Notes under the pieces: model-generated
What the model was told of the DNA's origin: nothing
The model's input: the letters and a program-made list of their open reading frames with translations, nothing else
Databases searched by the model: none
Shown: piece by piece, positions 43,986 through 58,450 of the stretch
How positions within the stretch are numbered: the stretch's first letter is position 1
Layout of the letters: the number at the start of each line of letters is the position of its first letter
From: Hyperoodon ampullatus
Taxonomy: Eukaryota > Chordata > Mammalia > Artiodactyla > Ziphiidae
Direction: 5' to 3'
DNA: 64,000 bases
Assembly: GCA_949752795.1 (NCBI GenBank)
Contig: CATKHW010000009.1
Coordinates: forward strand, 2,294,001 to 2,358,000
Position numbers and translations under genes: made by a program

Positions 43986-46900
43986 CGTGACTCCAGCAAC
44001 CACAATACTTCATGACTTTGTCATCAAAATGGTCCATGCCCACATCATCACAATGTTCCGTGACCTTTGTCATCACAATGCTACATGCAATTATCATCAC
44101 AATGCTCCATGACGCCTGATATCACAATGTTCCATAACCCCAGCATCAAAAAGCTCCATGACCCTTTTCATCACAAAGCTCCATGACCCCTGACATCAAA
44201 ATGTTCCATGACAGTTTTCATCAAATTGCTCTATGACCCTGTCATCACAATGCTCCCTGCCCTTCTCATCACAATGCACAACGCCCTTGTAAACAAAATG
44301 CTCCATGACCTTTGTCATCACAAAGCTCCATGACCCTTGGCATCACAATGCTCCATGCCATTGTCATCACAATGCTCCATGAACCCTTTCATCACATTGC
44401 TTCATGCCCTTGTCATCACAAAGCTCCATGACGCTTGTCATCACAATGCTCGATGACCTTCTATTCACAATGCTCCATGCTCTTGTCATTACAATCCTCC
44501 ATGACCCATGTATCACAGTGTTCCATGCCCTTGTCATCACAATGCTCCAAGACCCCTGTAATCACAATGCTCCATGCCCTGGTCATCACAATGCTCGAAG
44601 GCTCCTGTAATCAAAATGCTCCATGCCCCGTTTCATCAGAATGCTCCATGAGACTTGTCATCACAAGGCTCCATGGACTTCTAATCACAATGCACCAGGA
44701 CCTTGTCATCACGATGCTCCATTCCCTTGTCATCACAATACTCCATGAACATTTTCAGCCAATGCTCCATGATCTTCTCATCACACTGCTCCATGACACC
44801 TGTCATCACAATGCTCCATGACCACTGTCATCACAATGCTCTATGACCCCTTACGACACAATAATACGGGACTGTTTTCATCACAATGCTCCATGATCAT
44901 TGTCATCACAATGCTCAATACACTTGTCATCCTAATGCTCCCTGACACTTGTTGTCAGAATGCTCCTTGAAACCTGTCATTAAAAGGCTCCATGCATTTT
45001 TCATCACAATGATCCATGCCCTTTTCATCACAATGCTCCATGCCATTTTCATCACAGTACTCCACAAGCTTATCATCAGAATGCTCCATGACCCTTGTCA
45101 TCACAATGCTCCATGACACGTCTTCACAATGTTCCATGACCCATGTCATCACAATGCTCCATGACGCCTGTCATCAGAATGCTCCATGCCCCTTGTCATT
45201 ACAGTGCTCCATGACGCTCGTCATCACAGTTATCCATGGTCTTCTCATCACAGTGCTCCACAGTCTTGCCATCACAATGCTACATTCCCTGGTCATAACA
45301 ATGCTCCATGACCCTTGTCATCACAATGCTCCATGTGCTTGTCCGCACAATGCCCCATGACCTGTGTCATCACAATGCGACATGCGCTTGTCATCAAAAT
45401 GCTCCACAACCTTGTCATCACAGTGCTCCATAAATATTGTCGTCACAATGCTCCATGCACTTCCCATCAAAAGGCTCTCCCATCACTGATATCATAATGT
45501 TCCATCACTAGTCATCACAATACTCCCTCATCCCGGTCATCACAATGTTCCATGACCCCTGTCATCACAATGCTCAATGACACTATTCATCAAAATGCTC
45601 CCTGACCCCTGACATCACAATTTTCCATAACCCCTGTTATCAAAATGTCCCATGACACTTTTCATCAAATTGCTCCATGACCCTTTCATCACAATGCTCA
45701 CTGCCCTTCTCATCACAGTGCACCACGCCCTTGTCATCAAAACCCTCCATGACCTTTGTCATCACAAAGTTCCGTGACCCTTGGCATCACAATGCTCCAT
45801 GCCATTGCCATCAAAATGCTCCATGAACCCTCTCAACACATTGTTACATGTCCCTGTCATCACAGGCTCCATGATGCTTTTCATCACAATGCTCGATGCT
45901 CTTCTTAACACAAAGCTCCAAGGCTTGTCATTACAATCCTCCATGACCCATGTATCACAGTGTTCCGTGCCCTTGTCATCACAATGCTCCATGCCCCCTC
46001 TCATCACAATAATCCATGAAAATTTTCAGACCAATGCTCCATGCCCTTGTCATGAAAATGCTCCATTACCACTGTTATAACAATGCTCCATGAAGACTGC
46101 CATTACAATCTTCCACGGCCTTCTCATCACAAGGCTCCATGACCCTTGTCATCACAATGCTCCAAGACACCTGTAATCACAATGCTCCATGCCCTTGTCA
46201 TCACAAAGCTCCATGACGCATGTCATCAGAATGCGCCTTCGCCTTCTCATCACAATGCTCCATGACCTGGTCATCACAATGACACAAGACCCCTGTAATC
46301 ACAATGCTCCATGCCCCTTTTCATCACAATGCTCCATGAACCCTGTCATCACAATGCACCATGACCATCATCATAATGCTTCATGCTATTGTCATCACAA
46401 TGAAATCAAAATGCTCCAAGACCTCTGTCATCACAATGCTCCAAACCCTTGTGATCACAATGTTCCATAACACTTGTCATCACAACGCCCCATGACTCTC
46501 ATCATCACAATTATCCATGGTCTTCTATTCACAATACTTCATGACCTTTTTCATCACAATTCTCAATAAACTTGTATTAACAATGCTCCCTGACAATGGT
46601 CGTGACTATGCTCCTTGAAACCTGTCATGACAAGGCTCCATGCATTTTTCATCACAATGATCCATGCACTTTTCTTCACAATACTCCAAGACTCCTGTAA
46701 TCACAATGCTCCATGCCCTTGTCATCACAAAGCTTCATGAAGCATGTCTTCAAAATGCTCCATGGCCTTCTCATCACCATGCTCCATGCCCTGTTCATCA
46801 CAATGCTCCATTCCCTTGTCATCAAAATGCTCCATGACCCCTGTCATCACAATTCTGCATGAATATTTACAGCCCAATGCTCCATGACCTTCACTTTACA

Positions 46901-49900
46901 ATGCCCCATGAACCTTGTCATCACTATGCTCCATGACCACTGTCATCACAACGATCCATGACCCCTGACAACACAATGATCCTGGACTCTTGTCATCAAA
47001 ATGCTCCATGACCATTGTCATCACAATGATCCATTCCCTTGTCATCAGAATGCTCCATAACCCTTGTCATCACAAGGCTCCAAGCCCTTGTCATCACAAA
47101 GCTCCATTATATTTGTCATCACATTTCTCCATGACACTTGGCATCACAATGCTCCATGTCATTGTCATCACAATGGACCATGACATATGTCACCACAATG
47201 CTCCGTGACAACTGTCTTCACAATAATCTACGACCTTGTCATCACAATGCTCCGTGCCCCTGTCATCACAATGTCTCATGCCCTTGTCATCACAATGATC
47301 CATTCCCTTGTTATCACAATGCTCCATGACCCCTGTAATCACAATGTTCAGTGACGCTTGTCATCACAGTGCTCCATGACCCTTGTCATCAAAATGTTCC
47401 ATGCATTTGTCAGCAAAATGCTTCATGAACTTGTCATCACAATGCTCCATTCCCATTGTCATCAAAATCCTCGATGAAACTTGGGTTCACATTGCTTGAT
47501 GCCCTTGTCATCACAATGCGCCATGGGCCTGGAAATGAAAATGATCCATGACCTCTGTCATCACAATGCTCCATGCCCACAGTCATAGCAATAATCCATG
47601 AAACTTGTCAGACCAATGCTCCATGCCGCTGTCATCACAATGCTGCATGCCCTTTTAATCACAATGCTCCATTACCCCTCACATCATAATGTTCCTTGAC
47701 TCCAGTCATCACAATGCTTTACGACCTTTGTCATCACAATGGTCCATTCCCTCGTCATCACAATGCTCTGTAACACTTCTCATCACAGTGCTCCATGCCT
47801 TTGTCAGCACAATGCTCCATGACCCTTGTCATCTCAATGTTCCATGTGCTTCTCAGCACAATGCTCCAAGACACATGTCATCACAATGTGCCATACACTT
47901 GTCATCACAATGCTCCACAACCTTGTCATCACAATGCTCCATAAACCTTTTTATCACAATGCTCCATGCACTTCTCATCTAAATGCTCTCTCACCACTGA
48001 TATCACAATGTTCCATCACTAGTCATCACAATACTCCCTCACCCCTGTCATCACAATGTTCCATGACCCCTGTCATCAAAATGCTACATGCCCTTATCAT
48101 CACAATGCTCCATGACCACTGACATCACAATTTTCCATGACCCCTGTCATCAAAATGTTCCCTGACCCTTTTCATCAAATTGCTCCATGACCCTGTCATC
48201 ACAGTGCTCCCTGCCCTTCTCATCACAATGCACCACGCACTTGTCATCAAAATGCTCCATGACCTTTGTCATCACAAATCTCCATGACCCTTGGCATCAC
48301 AATACTCCATGCCATTGTCATCACAATGCTCCATGAACGCTCTCATCACATTGCTCCCTGCCCTTGTCATCACAATGCTCAATGGCCTTTTCATCACAAT
48401 TCTCCATGCAATTGTCATCATCATACTCCTCAAGCTTGTCATCCGAATGCTCCATGAACCTTGTCATCACAATGCTCCATGACCCCTGTCATCACAATGC
48501 TCCCTGACACCAGTTATCACAATGCTCCATGCCCTTGTCATCAAAATGCTCCATGACCCCTGTCATCACAATGCTCTGTGACTCCAGTCATCACAATGCT
48601 TCATGACCTTTCTCATTAAAATGTTCCATGCCCTCGTCATCACAAGTCTCTGTGACCTTTGTCACCACAATGCTCCATGAACTTTTCATCACAATGCTCT
48701 GTGACCCTTGTCATCACAATGCTCTATGCCTTTCTCAGCACAATGCTCCATGACCCTTGTCATCACAATTCTCCATGCGCTTCTCAGCACAATACTCCAT
48801 GACCCATGTCATCACAACGTGCCATGTGCTTGTCATCACAATGCTCCACATCCTTTTCATCAAAATGCTGCTTAAACCTTGTCATTACAGTGTTCCATGC
48901 ACTTCTCATCAAAATGCTCTCTCACCACTGATATCACAACGTTCCATCACTATTCTTTCCAATACTCCATCACCCCTGTCATCACAATGTTTCATGACCC
49001 CTGTCATTAAAATGCTACATGCACTTATCATCAAAATGCTCGATGACCCCTGACATCACAATATTCCATAACCCGTGTCATCAAAATGCTCCATGACACA
49101 TTTCATCACAAAGCTCCATGACCCCTGACATCACAATATTCCATAACCACTGTAATCAAAATGTTCCATGACCCTTTTCACCAAATTGCTCAATGACGCT
49201 GTGATCACAATGCTCCCTGTGCTTCTCATCACAATGCACGTCACCCTTGTCATCAGAATGCTCCATGACATTTGTCATCACAAAGCTCCATAACCCTTGG
49301 CATCACAATGCTCCATGCCATTGTCATCACAATGCTCCATGAACCCTCTCATCACATTGCTCCATGCCTTTGTCATCACAAAGCTCCATGACGCTTGTCA
49401 TCACAATGCTCGATGCATTTCTCATCACAATGCTCCATGCCCTTGTCATTACAATCCTCCATGACCCATGTATCACAGTTTTCCGTGAACTTGTCATCAC
49501 AAGGCTCCATTCCCCCTGTCATAACAATGCTCCATGACACCTGCCATCACAAGGTTCCACAGCCCTGTCATCACAAGACTCCATGACCCTTTTCATCACA
49601 ATGCTCCAAGAACCTGTAATCACAATCCTTCATGCAATTGTATTCAGAAAGCTCCATGACGCATGTCATCAGAATGCTCCGTGGACTTCTCATTCACTAT
49701 GCTCCATGCCCTTGTCATCACAATGCTCCAAGACCCCTGTAATCACAATGCTCCATGCCCCTTTTAATCTCAATGCTCCAAGAACCCTGTCATCCCATGC
49801 ACCATGCCCATCATCATAATGCTTCATGCTATTGTCATCACAATGAAATCAATATGCTCCATGACTTCTGTCATCACAATGCTCCAAACACTTGTGATCA

Positions 49901-52900
49901 CAATGTTCCATAACACTTGTCATCACAATGCCCCATGACGCTCCTCATCACAGTTAACCATGGTCTTCTCATCACAATGCTCCATGAACTTTGTCATCAC
50001 AATGCTCAATACACTTGTCATCACAATGCTCCCTGACATTTGTCGAGAGTATGCTCCTTGAACCCTGCCATGACAAGGTTCCATGCCTTTTTCATCACAA
50101 CGATCCATGCCCTTTTCATCACAATGCTCAAAGTCCCCTGAAATCACAATGCTCCATTCCCCTTTTCATCACAAACATCCATGACACATGTCATCAGAAT
50201 GCTCCATGGCCTTCTCATCACAATGCTCCATGCCCTTGTTATCACAGTGCTCCAAGACCCCTGTCATCACAATACTCCGTGAATATTTTCAGCCCAATGA
50301 TCCATGATCTTCTCATCACAATGCTACATGATCCCTGTCTTCACAACGCTCCGTGCTCCTTGAAATCAAAATGATCCATGACCTCTGTCATCACAATGCT
50401 CCAAACCCTTGTGATCACATTGTTCCACAACACTTGTCATCACAGCACTCCATGATTACTGTCATCACAATACTCCCTGCCCTTGTCATCACAATGCTCC
50501 ATGACCTTTGTCATCACAATGCTCAATACACTTGTCATCACAATGCTCCCTGACACTTGTTGTCAGAATGCTCCTTGAACGCTGTCATGAAAAGCCTCCA
50601 TGCCTTTTACATCGCAATGCTCCATGCCCTTTTCATCACAATGCTCCATGCCATTGTCATCACTTTACTCCACAAGGTTGTCATCAGAATGCTCCATGAC
50701 CCTTGTCATCACAATGCTCCATGACCCCTGTCACCACAATGCTCCATGACCCCTGTCATCACAATGCTCCATGCCCCTTGTCATTACAGTGCTGCATGAC
50801 GCTCGACATCACAATTATCCATGGTCTTCTCATCACAGTGCTCAACGGTCTTGCCATCACAATGCTCCATGACACTTCTCATCACAATGTTACATGATCT
50901 TGTCATCACAATTCTCCATGCACTTGTCATCGCAATGCTCCATGACCCCTGTCATAGCAAGCTCCAAGTGCTTTTCATCACAGTGCTTCACGACATTGTC
51001 ATCAAAATTCTCAATGGCCGTTGTCATCACAGTGCTCCATGCCCTTGTCATCACAGTGCTCCATGACCATTGTCATCAAAAAGCTCCAAGCCCTTGTCAT
51101 CACAATGCTCCATTACATTTGTCATCACAATCCTCCATGACACTTGGCTTCACAATGCTCCATGCCATTGTCATCACAATGCACCAAGACATATGTCATC
51201 ACAATGCTCCCTGACACCTCTCTGCACAATAAATCATGACCTTCTCATAACAATGCTCCATGCCCTTGTCATCACAATGTGCCATGCCCACTGTCATCTC
51301 AATAATCTATGAAACTTTTCAGACCAATGTTCCATGTCCCAGTCATCACAATGCTCCATGCCCTTGTCATCACAATGCTCCGTGATTCCAGTCATCACAA
51401 TGCTTCATGACCTTTGGCATCAAAATGGTCCATGCCGTGGTCATCACAGGGCTCTGTGAAATTTGTCACCATAATGCCCCATGAACTTTTCATTCACAAT
51501 GCTCTGTGACCCTTGCCATCTCAATGCTACATGCCTTTGTCAGCAGAGTGCTCCATGACCCTTGTTATCACAATGCTCCATGTGCTTGTTATCAAAATTT
51601 TCCACAAACTTGTCATCAGAATGCTCCATAAAACTTGTCATCACAATGCTCCATGTACTTCTCATCAAAATGCTCTCTCACTACTGATATCAAATTGTTA
51701 CATCACTAGTCATCACAATACTCCCTCACCCCTGTCATGATAATGTTCCACGGCCTTGTCATAACAAGGCTCCATGACCCTTGTCATCACAATGCTCCAA
51801 CACCCCTGTAGTCACAATGCTCCATGCTATTGTCCTCACAAAGCTCCATGACGCATGGCATCAATCTGCTCCATGGTCTTCTCATCACAATGCTCCATGC
51901 CCTTGTCATCACAATGCTCCAAGACACCTGTAATCAAAATGCTCCATGCCACTTTTCATCTCAATGATCCATGAACTCTGTCATCACAATGAACAATGCC
52001 CATCATCAAAATGCTTCATGCTATTGTCATCAAAATGAAATCAATATGCTCCATAACCTCTGTCAACACAATGCTCCAAACCCTTGTGATCACAATGTTC
52101 CATAACACTTGTCATCACAACGCCCCATGATGCTCATCATCACAATTATCCATGGTCTTCTCATCACAATTCTCCATGTCCTTTGTCATCACAATGCTCA
52201 ATACACTTGTCATTACAATGCTCCCTGACACTTGTCGTCAGTATGCTCCTTGAACCCTGTCATGACAAGGCTCCATGCCTTTTGCATCACAATCACCCAT
52301 GCTATTTTCATCACAATGCTCCAAGACCCATGTAATCACAATGCTCCACACACCTTTTCATCAGAATGCTCCATGACACTTGTCATCACAAGGCTCCATG
52401 GTCTTCTCCTCACAATGCTCCAGGACCTTGTCATCACAATGCTCCATTCCATTGTCATCTCAATGCTCCATGACCACTGCCATCGCAATACTCAATGAAT
52501 ATTGTCAGCCCAATGCTCCATGAACTTCTCATCACAGTGCTCCATGACCCCTGTCATCACAATGCTCCATGACCACTGTCATCACAGTGCTCCATGACAC
52601 CGGACAACACAATGATCCGGGACTCTTGTCATCAAAATGCTCCATGACCCTTGTCATCACAATGATCCATGCCCTTGCCATCACAATGCTCCGTGACCCC
52701 TGTAATCACAATGCTCCATGACGCTTGTCATCACAGTGTTCCATGACACTTGTCATCAAAATGCTCCATGCATCTGTCAGCAAAATGCTACATGACCTTG
52801 TCATCACAATGCTCCATGCGCTTGTCATCACAATACTCCATTCCCATTATCATCAAAACCCTCAATGAGCCTTGGGTTCACAATGCTCCATGCACCTTGA

Positions 52901-53938
52901 AATGAAAATGATACATGATTTCTGTCATCACAATGCTCAAAACCCTTGTGATCACAATGTTCCATAACATTTGTCATCACAACGCTCCATGATGCCTGTC
53001 ATCACAATGCTCCATGATCTTTGTCATCACAGTGCTCAATACACTTGTCATCACAATGCTCCCTGACACTTGTCGTAAGAATGCTCCTTGAACCCTGTCA
53101 TGAAAAGGCTCCAAGCCTTTTTCATCACAATGCTCCATGCCCTTTTCATCACAATGCTCCATGCCATTGTCATCACATTACTCCACAAGCTTGTCATCAG
53201 AATGGTCCATGACCCTTGTCATCACAATGATCCATGACACCTGTCATCACAATGCTCTATGCCCCTTGTCATTACAGTGCTCCATGACGCTCATCATCAC
53301 AATTACCCATGGTCTTCTCATCACAGTGCTCCACGGTCTTTCCATCACAATGCTCCATGCACTGGTCATCACAATTCTACATGTCCTTATCATCAAAATG
53401 CTCCACGACACTTCTCATCACAATGTTACATGATCTTGTCCATACAATTCTCCATGCACTTGTACATCACAATGCTCCATGACCCCTGTCATAGCAAGCT
53501 CGGTGCGCTTTTCATCACAATGCTTCACGACCTACTCATCAAAATTCTCAATGGCCCTTCTCACAATGCTCCAAGATCTTGTCATCACAGTGCTCCATGA
53601 CCCTAGTCATCACGATGCTCCAAGCCCTTGTCATCACAATGCTCCATTACTTTGTCATCACAATCCTCCATGACACTTGGCATCACAATGCTCCATGCCA
53701 TTGTCATCATAATGGACCATGACATATGTCATCACAATGCTCCTTGACACCTGTCTTCACAATATTCCTTGACCTTGTCGTCACAATGCTCCATGCGCCT
53801 GTCATCACAATGTGCCATGCCCACTGTCATCACAATAATCCATAAAAACTGTCAGAGCAATGCTCTATGCCCCTGTCATCACAATGCTCCATGCCCTTGT
53901 CATCACAATGCTCCATGACACCTGTCATCACAATGCTC
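43986..53938 (+). repeat. Higher-order repeat family B, copy B3 (9,953 bp)
   Basis: This copy is 1,272 bp shorter than B2, and the difference is fully accounted for. It has lost about 1,124 bp at about 48,513-48,545, 73 bp at about 44,590, and 25 bp each near 44,196 and 52,885. It has gained 50 bp near 48,760. It also lacks the 148-bp B2 duplication and keeps 74 bp that B2 lost. Sub-block landmarks are at 45,497, 48,008, 48,939 and 51,694; the 931-bp spacing (against 2,005 in B2) shows the large loss. There is no gene. Confidence 0.88.
48513..48545 (+). other. Junction of the ~1.12-kb loss in B3
   Basis: Left of here B3 aligns with B2 at an offset of 10,981 (37,501 matches 48,482). Right of here the offset is 9,857 (38,864 matches 48,721). 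The CCAGTTATCACAATG monomer that B2 carries near 37.53 kb is joined to the CCCTTGTCATCA monomer that precedes GACCCCTGTCATC near 38.68 kb. No bases are out of phase, so the two monomers were joined in register. Confidence 0.82.
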
Positions 53939-54350
53939 CGTGACTCCAGCAACCACAATACTTCATGACTTTGTCATCAAAATGGTCCATGCCCACATCA
54001 TCACAATGTTCCGTGACCTTTGTCATCACAATGCTACATGCAATTATCATCACAATGCTCCATGACGCCTGATATCACAATGTTCCATAACCCCTGTCAT
54101 CAAAAAGCTCCATGACCCTTTTCATCACAAAGCTCCATGACCCCTGACATCACAATGTTCCATATCCCCTGTCATCAAAATGTTCCATGACAGTTTTCAT
54201 CAAATTGCTCTATGACCCTGTCATCACAATGCTCCCTGCCCTTCTCATCACAATGCACAACGCCCTTGTAATCAAAATGCTCCATGACCTTTGTCATCAC
54301 AAAGCTCCATGACCCTTGGCATCACAATGCTCCATGCCATTGTCATCACC
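53939..54350 (+). repeat. Start of a fourth family B copy (about 410 bp)
   Basis: The B start landmark appears again and the match to B1-B3 continues for about 410 bp, through AATGCACAACGCCC and the CTTGGCATCACAATG monomer. At about 54,350 the other copies read on to GAACCCTTTCATCAC, but here the sequence jumps to a monomer series with ACACTTCTCATCAC and ATGTTACATG. That series resembles the part of B near 29.66, 40.88 and 50.87 kb. One private change is CCCCTGTCATCAAAAAG near 54,091, where B1-B3 have a shortened CCCCAGCATC form, so this copy keeps the longer and probably older version. Confidence 0.82.
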
Positions 54351-57300
54351 ATGTTCCATGACACTTCTCATCACAATGTTACATGCCCTTGTCATCACAT
54401 TTCTCCATGGCGCTTGTCATCGCAATGCTCCCTGAACCCTGTCATAGCAAGCTCCATATCCTTGTCATCACAATGCTTCATGACATTGTTATAAAAATTC
54501 TCAATGTCCCTTGTCATCACAATGCTCCCTGCCATTTCCATCACAATGCTTCATGACACTTGTCATCACAATTCTCCAAGCCCTTGTCATCACAATGCTC
54601 CATGCCCTTGTCATCACAATGCTACATGACCCATGTCATCACAATGTTCCATGACACCTCTCATTACAATGCTCCTTGCCCCTTGTCAGTACAGTACACC
54701 ATGATGCTCGTCATCACAATTACCGAAGGTCTTCTCATCACCATGCTTCACGGTTTTACCATCACAATGCTCCATGCCCTGGTCATCTCAATGCTCCATG
54801 TCCCTTGTCATCACAATTCTCCACGTCCTTGTCATCACAATGCTTCTTGACATTTCTCATCACAATGATATATGCTCTTGTCATCACAATTCTGCATGCA
54901 CTTGTCATCACAATGCTCCATGACCCCTGTCATAACAAGCTCCATGTGCTTGTCATCACGATGTTTCAAGACCTGGTCATTAAATTTCTCCATGGCCCTT
55001 GTCATCACAATGATCCATGTCCTTGTCATCACAATGCTCCTTTACCTTTGTCATCACAATCCTCCATGACACTTGACATCACAATGCTCCATGTCATTGA
55101 CATCACAATGGACCATGACATATGTCATCAAAATGCTCCATGACACCTGTCTTCACAATAATCCATGACGTTGTCATCACAATGTTCCATGCTCTTGTCA
55201 TCACAATGCACCATTCCCACTGTCATCACAATAATCCATGAAACTTGTCAGACCAATGCTCCATGCCCCTGTCATCAAAATGCTCCATGCCCTTGACATC
55301 CCAATGCTGCATGACCCCTGTCATCACAAGGCTCCGTGACTCCATTCATCACAATGTTTCATGATCTTTGTCATCACAATGGTCAATGCCCTCGTCATCA
55401 CAAGTCTCTTTGACCTATGTCACCACAATGCTCCATGAACTTTTCATCACAATGCTCCGTGATCCTTGTCATCTCAATGCTCCATGCCTTTCTCAGCACA
55501 ATACTCAATGAGACATGCCATCACAATGCTCCATGCGCTTGTCAACACAATGCTCCACCAGCTTGTCATCACAATGCTTCATGCACTTCTCATCAAAATG
55601 CTCTGTCACCACTGATATCACAGTGTTCCATCAGTAGTCATCACAATACTACCTCACCCTTGTCATCACAATGTTCCATGACCCCTGTCATCACAATACT
55701 ACATGCCCTTATCATCACAGTGCTCCATGAGCACTGACATCACAGTGCTCCATAACCAATGTCATCAAAATGCTCCATGACCCTTTTCATCACAATGCTC
55801 CATGACCCCTGACCTCACAATGCTCCATAACACATTTCATCAAAATGCTCCATGACCTTTTCATCACAAAGCTCCATGACCCTTTGCATCACAATGCTCC
55901 ATGTCATTGTCATCACAATGCTCCATGAACCTTCTCGTCACATTGCTCCATGCCCTTGTCATTACAGTTCTCCATGAACCCTGTACCACAGTATTCAGGG
56001 CCCTTGTCATCACAATGCTCCATGCCCACTCTCATAACAATAATCCATGAAACTTTTCAGACGAATTCCAAATGGCCTTGTCATCAAAATGCTCCATTAC
56101 CCCTGTCATAAGAATGCTCCATGATCCCTGTCATCACAATGTTCCACAGCCTTGTCATCACAAGGCTCCATGACCCTTGTCATCACAAGGCTCCAAGACC
56201 CATGTACTCACAGTGCTTCATGCCCTTGTCATCACAAAGATCCATGATGGATGTCATTAGAATTCTCCATGGCTTTCTCATCGCAATGCTCCTTTCCCTT
56301 GTCATCAGAATGCTCCAAGACCCTTGTAATCACAATGCTCCATGCCCATTTACATCAGAAATCTCCATGAGACTTGTCATCACAAGGCTCCATGGTTTTC
56401 ACAACACAATGCTCCAGGACATTGTCATCACAATGCTCCATTCCCTTGTCATCACAATGCTCCATGACTGCTGTCATCACAATACTCCATGAACATTTTC
56501 AGCCCAATGTTCCATGACATTCTCATCACAATGCTCCATGACACCTGTCATCACAATGCTCCATAACCACTGTCATCACAGTGCTCCATGACCCCTGACA
56601 AAACAGTGATCCGGGACTCTTGTCATCAAAATGCTCCATGACACTTTTCATCACATTGATCCTGCCCTTGTCATCCCAATGCTCCATGAACCCGTAATCA
56701 CAATGCTCCGTGACGCATGTCATCACAGTGCTCCATGACACTTGTCATCACATTGCTCCATGCCTTTGTCATCAAAATGCTCCATGACCTTGTCATCACA
56801 ATGCTCCATGCCCTTCTCATCACAATGCACCACGACCTTGTCATCAAAATGCTCCATGACCTTTGTCATCACAAAGCTCCATGACCAATGGCATCACAAT
56901 GCTCCATGCTCCTTTAAATCAAAATGATCCATGACCCCTGTCATCACAATGCTCCAAACCCTTGTGATGTCAATGTTCCATAATTCTTGTCATCACTACA
57001 CTCAATGATGCCTGTCATCACAATACACCATGCCCTTGTCATCACAATGCTCCATGACCTTTGTCACAACAATTCTCAATACACTTGTCATCACAATGCT
57101 CCCTAACACTTGTCGTCAGAATGCTCCTTTAACCCTGTCATGAAAAGGCTCCATGCCTTTTTCATCACAATGCTCCATGCCATTTTCATCACAATGCTCC
57201 ATGGCATTGTCACCACAATACTCCACATGCTTGTCATCAGAATGCTCCATGACCCTTGTCATTACAATGCTCCATGACCGCTGTCATCAGAATTCTCTAT

Positions 57301-58450
57301 AACACCTGCCATCACAATGCTCCATGCACCTTGTCATTACAGTGCTCCATGACACTCGTCATCACAATTATCCATGGTCTTCTCATCACAATGCTCCACG
57401 GTCTTGCCATCACAATGCTGCATGCCCTGGTCATCACAATGCTCCATGTCTTTGGTGATCACAGTTCTCCACGTCCTTGGAATCACTATGCTCCATGACA
57501 CTTCTCCTCACAGTGTTAAATGCATTGTCATCACAATTCTCTATGCACTTTTCATCACAATGCTCCATGACCCCTGTCATAGCCAGTTCCATGTGGTTGT
57601 CATCACAATGCTTCATGAATTCTCATCAAAATTATCAATGGCCCTTGTTATCAAAATGCTCCATTCCCTTGTCAACACAATGCTCCAAGCCTTTCTCATC
57701 ACAATGCTCCATTACCTTTGTCATCACAATCCTCCATGACACTTGGTATCACAATGCTCCATGGCATTGTCATCACAAGGGACCATGACATATGTCATCA
57801 CAATGCTCCCTGACACTGGTCTTCACAATAATCCATGACCTTGTCATCACAATGATCCATGCCCTTGTCATAACAATGCACCATGCACACTGTCATCACA
57901 ATAATCCATGAAACTTGTCAGACCAATGCTCCATGCCCCTGTCATCACAATGCTCCATGCCCTTTTCATCACAATGCTCCAAGAACCCTGTAATCACAAT
58001 GCTCTATGCCCCTTTTCATCAGAATGCCCCATGAGACTTATCATCACAAGGCTCCATAGTCTTCTCATCACAATGCTCCAGCACCATGTCATCACAATGC
58101 TCCATTCCCTTGTCATCACAATGTTCTATGGCACCTGTCATCACAATACTCCATGAACATTTTTAGCCCAATGTTCCATGACTTTCTCATCACAATGCTT
58201 CATGACCCATGTCATCAAAATGCTCCCTGACCACTGTCAGCAAAATGCTACATGACATTGTCATCACAATGCTCCATGCGCTTGTCATCATAATACTCCA
58301 TTACCATTGTCATCAAAATCCTCCATGAAACTTGGGATCACATTGCTTCGAGCACTTGTCATCAAAATGCTCCATGTTCCTTGAAATCAAAATGATCCAT
58401 GACATCTGTCATCACAATGCTCCAAACACTTGTGATCACAATGTTCCATA
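54351..58450 (+). repeat. Diverged B-like satellite segment
   Basis: This stretch carries B diagnostics (CTCGTCATCACAAG near 55.39 kb, CTTGTGATCACAATG near 58.43 kb) but does not follow one B copy in order. 54.66-55.15 kb resembles about 26.5-27.0 kb; 55.24-55.75 kb resembles about 38.6-39.15 kb; 56.12-56.50 kb resembles about 22.3-22.8 kb; 57.25-57.80 kb resembles about 26.5-27.0 kb again. The landmark near 55,626 lies 3,932 bp after the previous one, close to the fourth spacing of B (3,783-3,878). It may therefore be an older, reshuffled B copy at the array edge. There is no gene. Confidence 0.7.

Noticed and set aside
54676..55143. Longest open reading frame (155 codons), one of many His/Cys/Ser-rich frames
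   Set aside because: All frames share a 25-residue period from three 25-bp monomers read in successive phases, and most end at the same CCATGA-type stop built into the monomer. Length varies only with how many monomers lack that TGA. Equivalent frames in HOR copies are broken by one-monomer indels. There is no sign of selection for coding.
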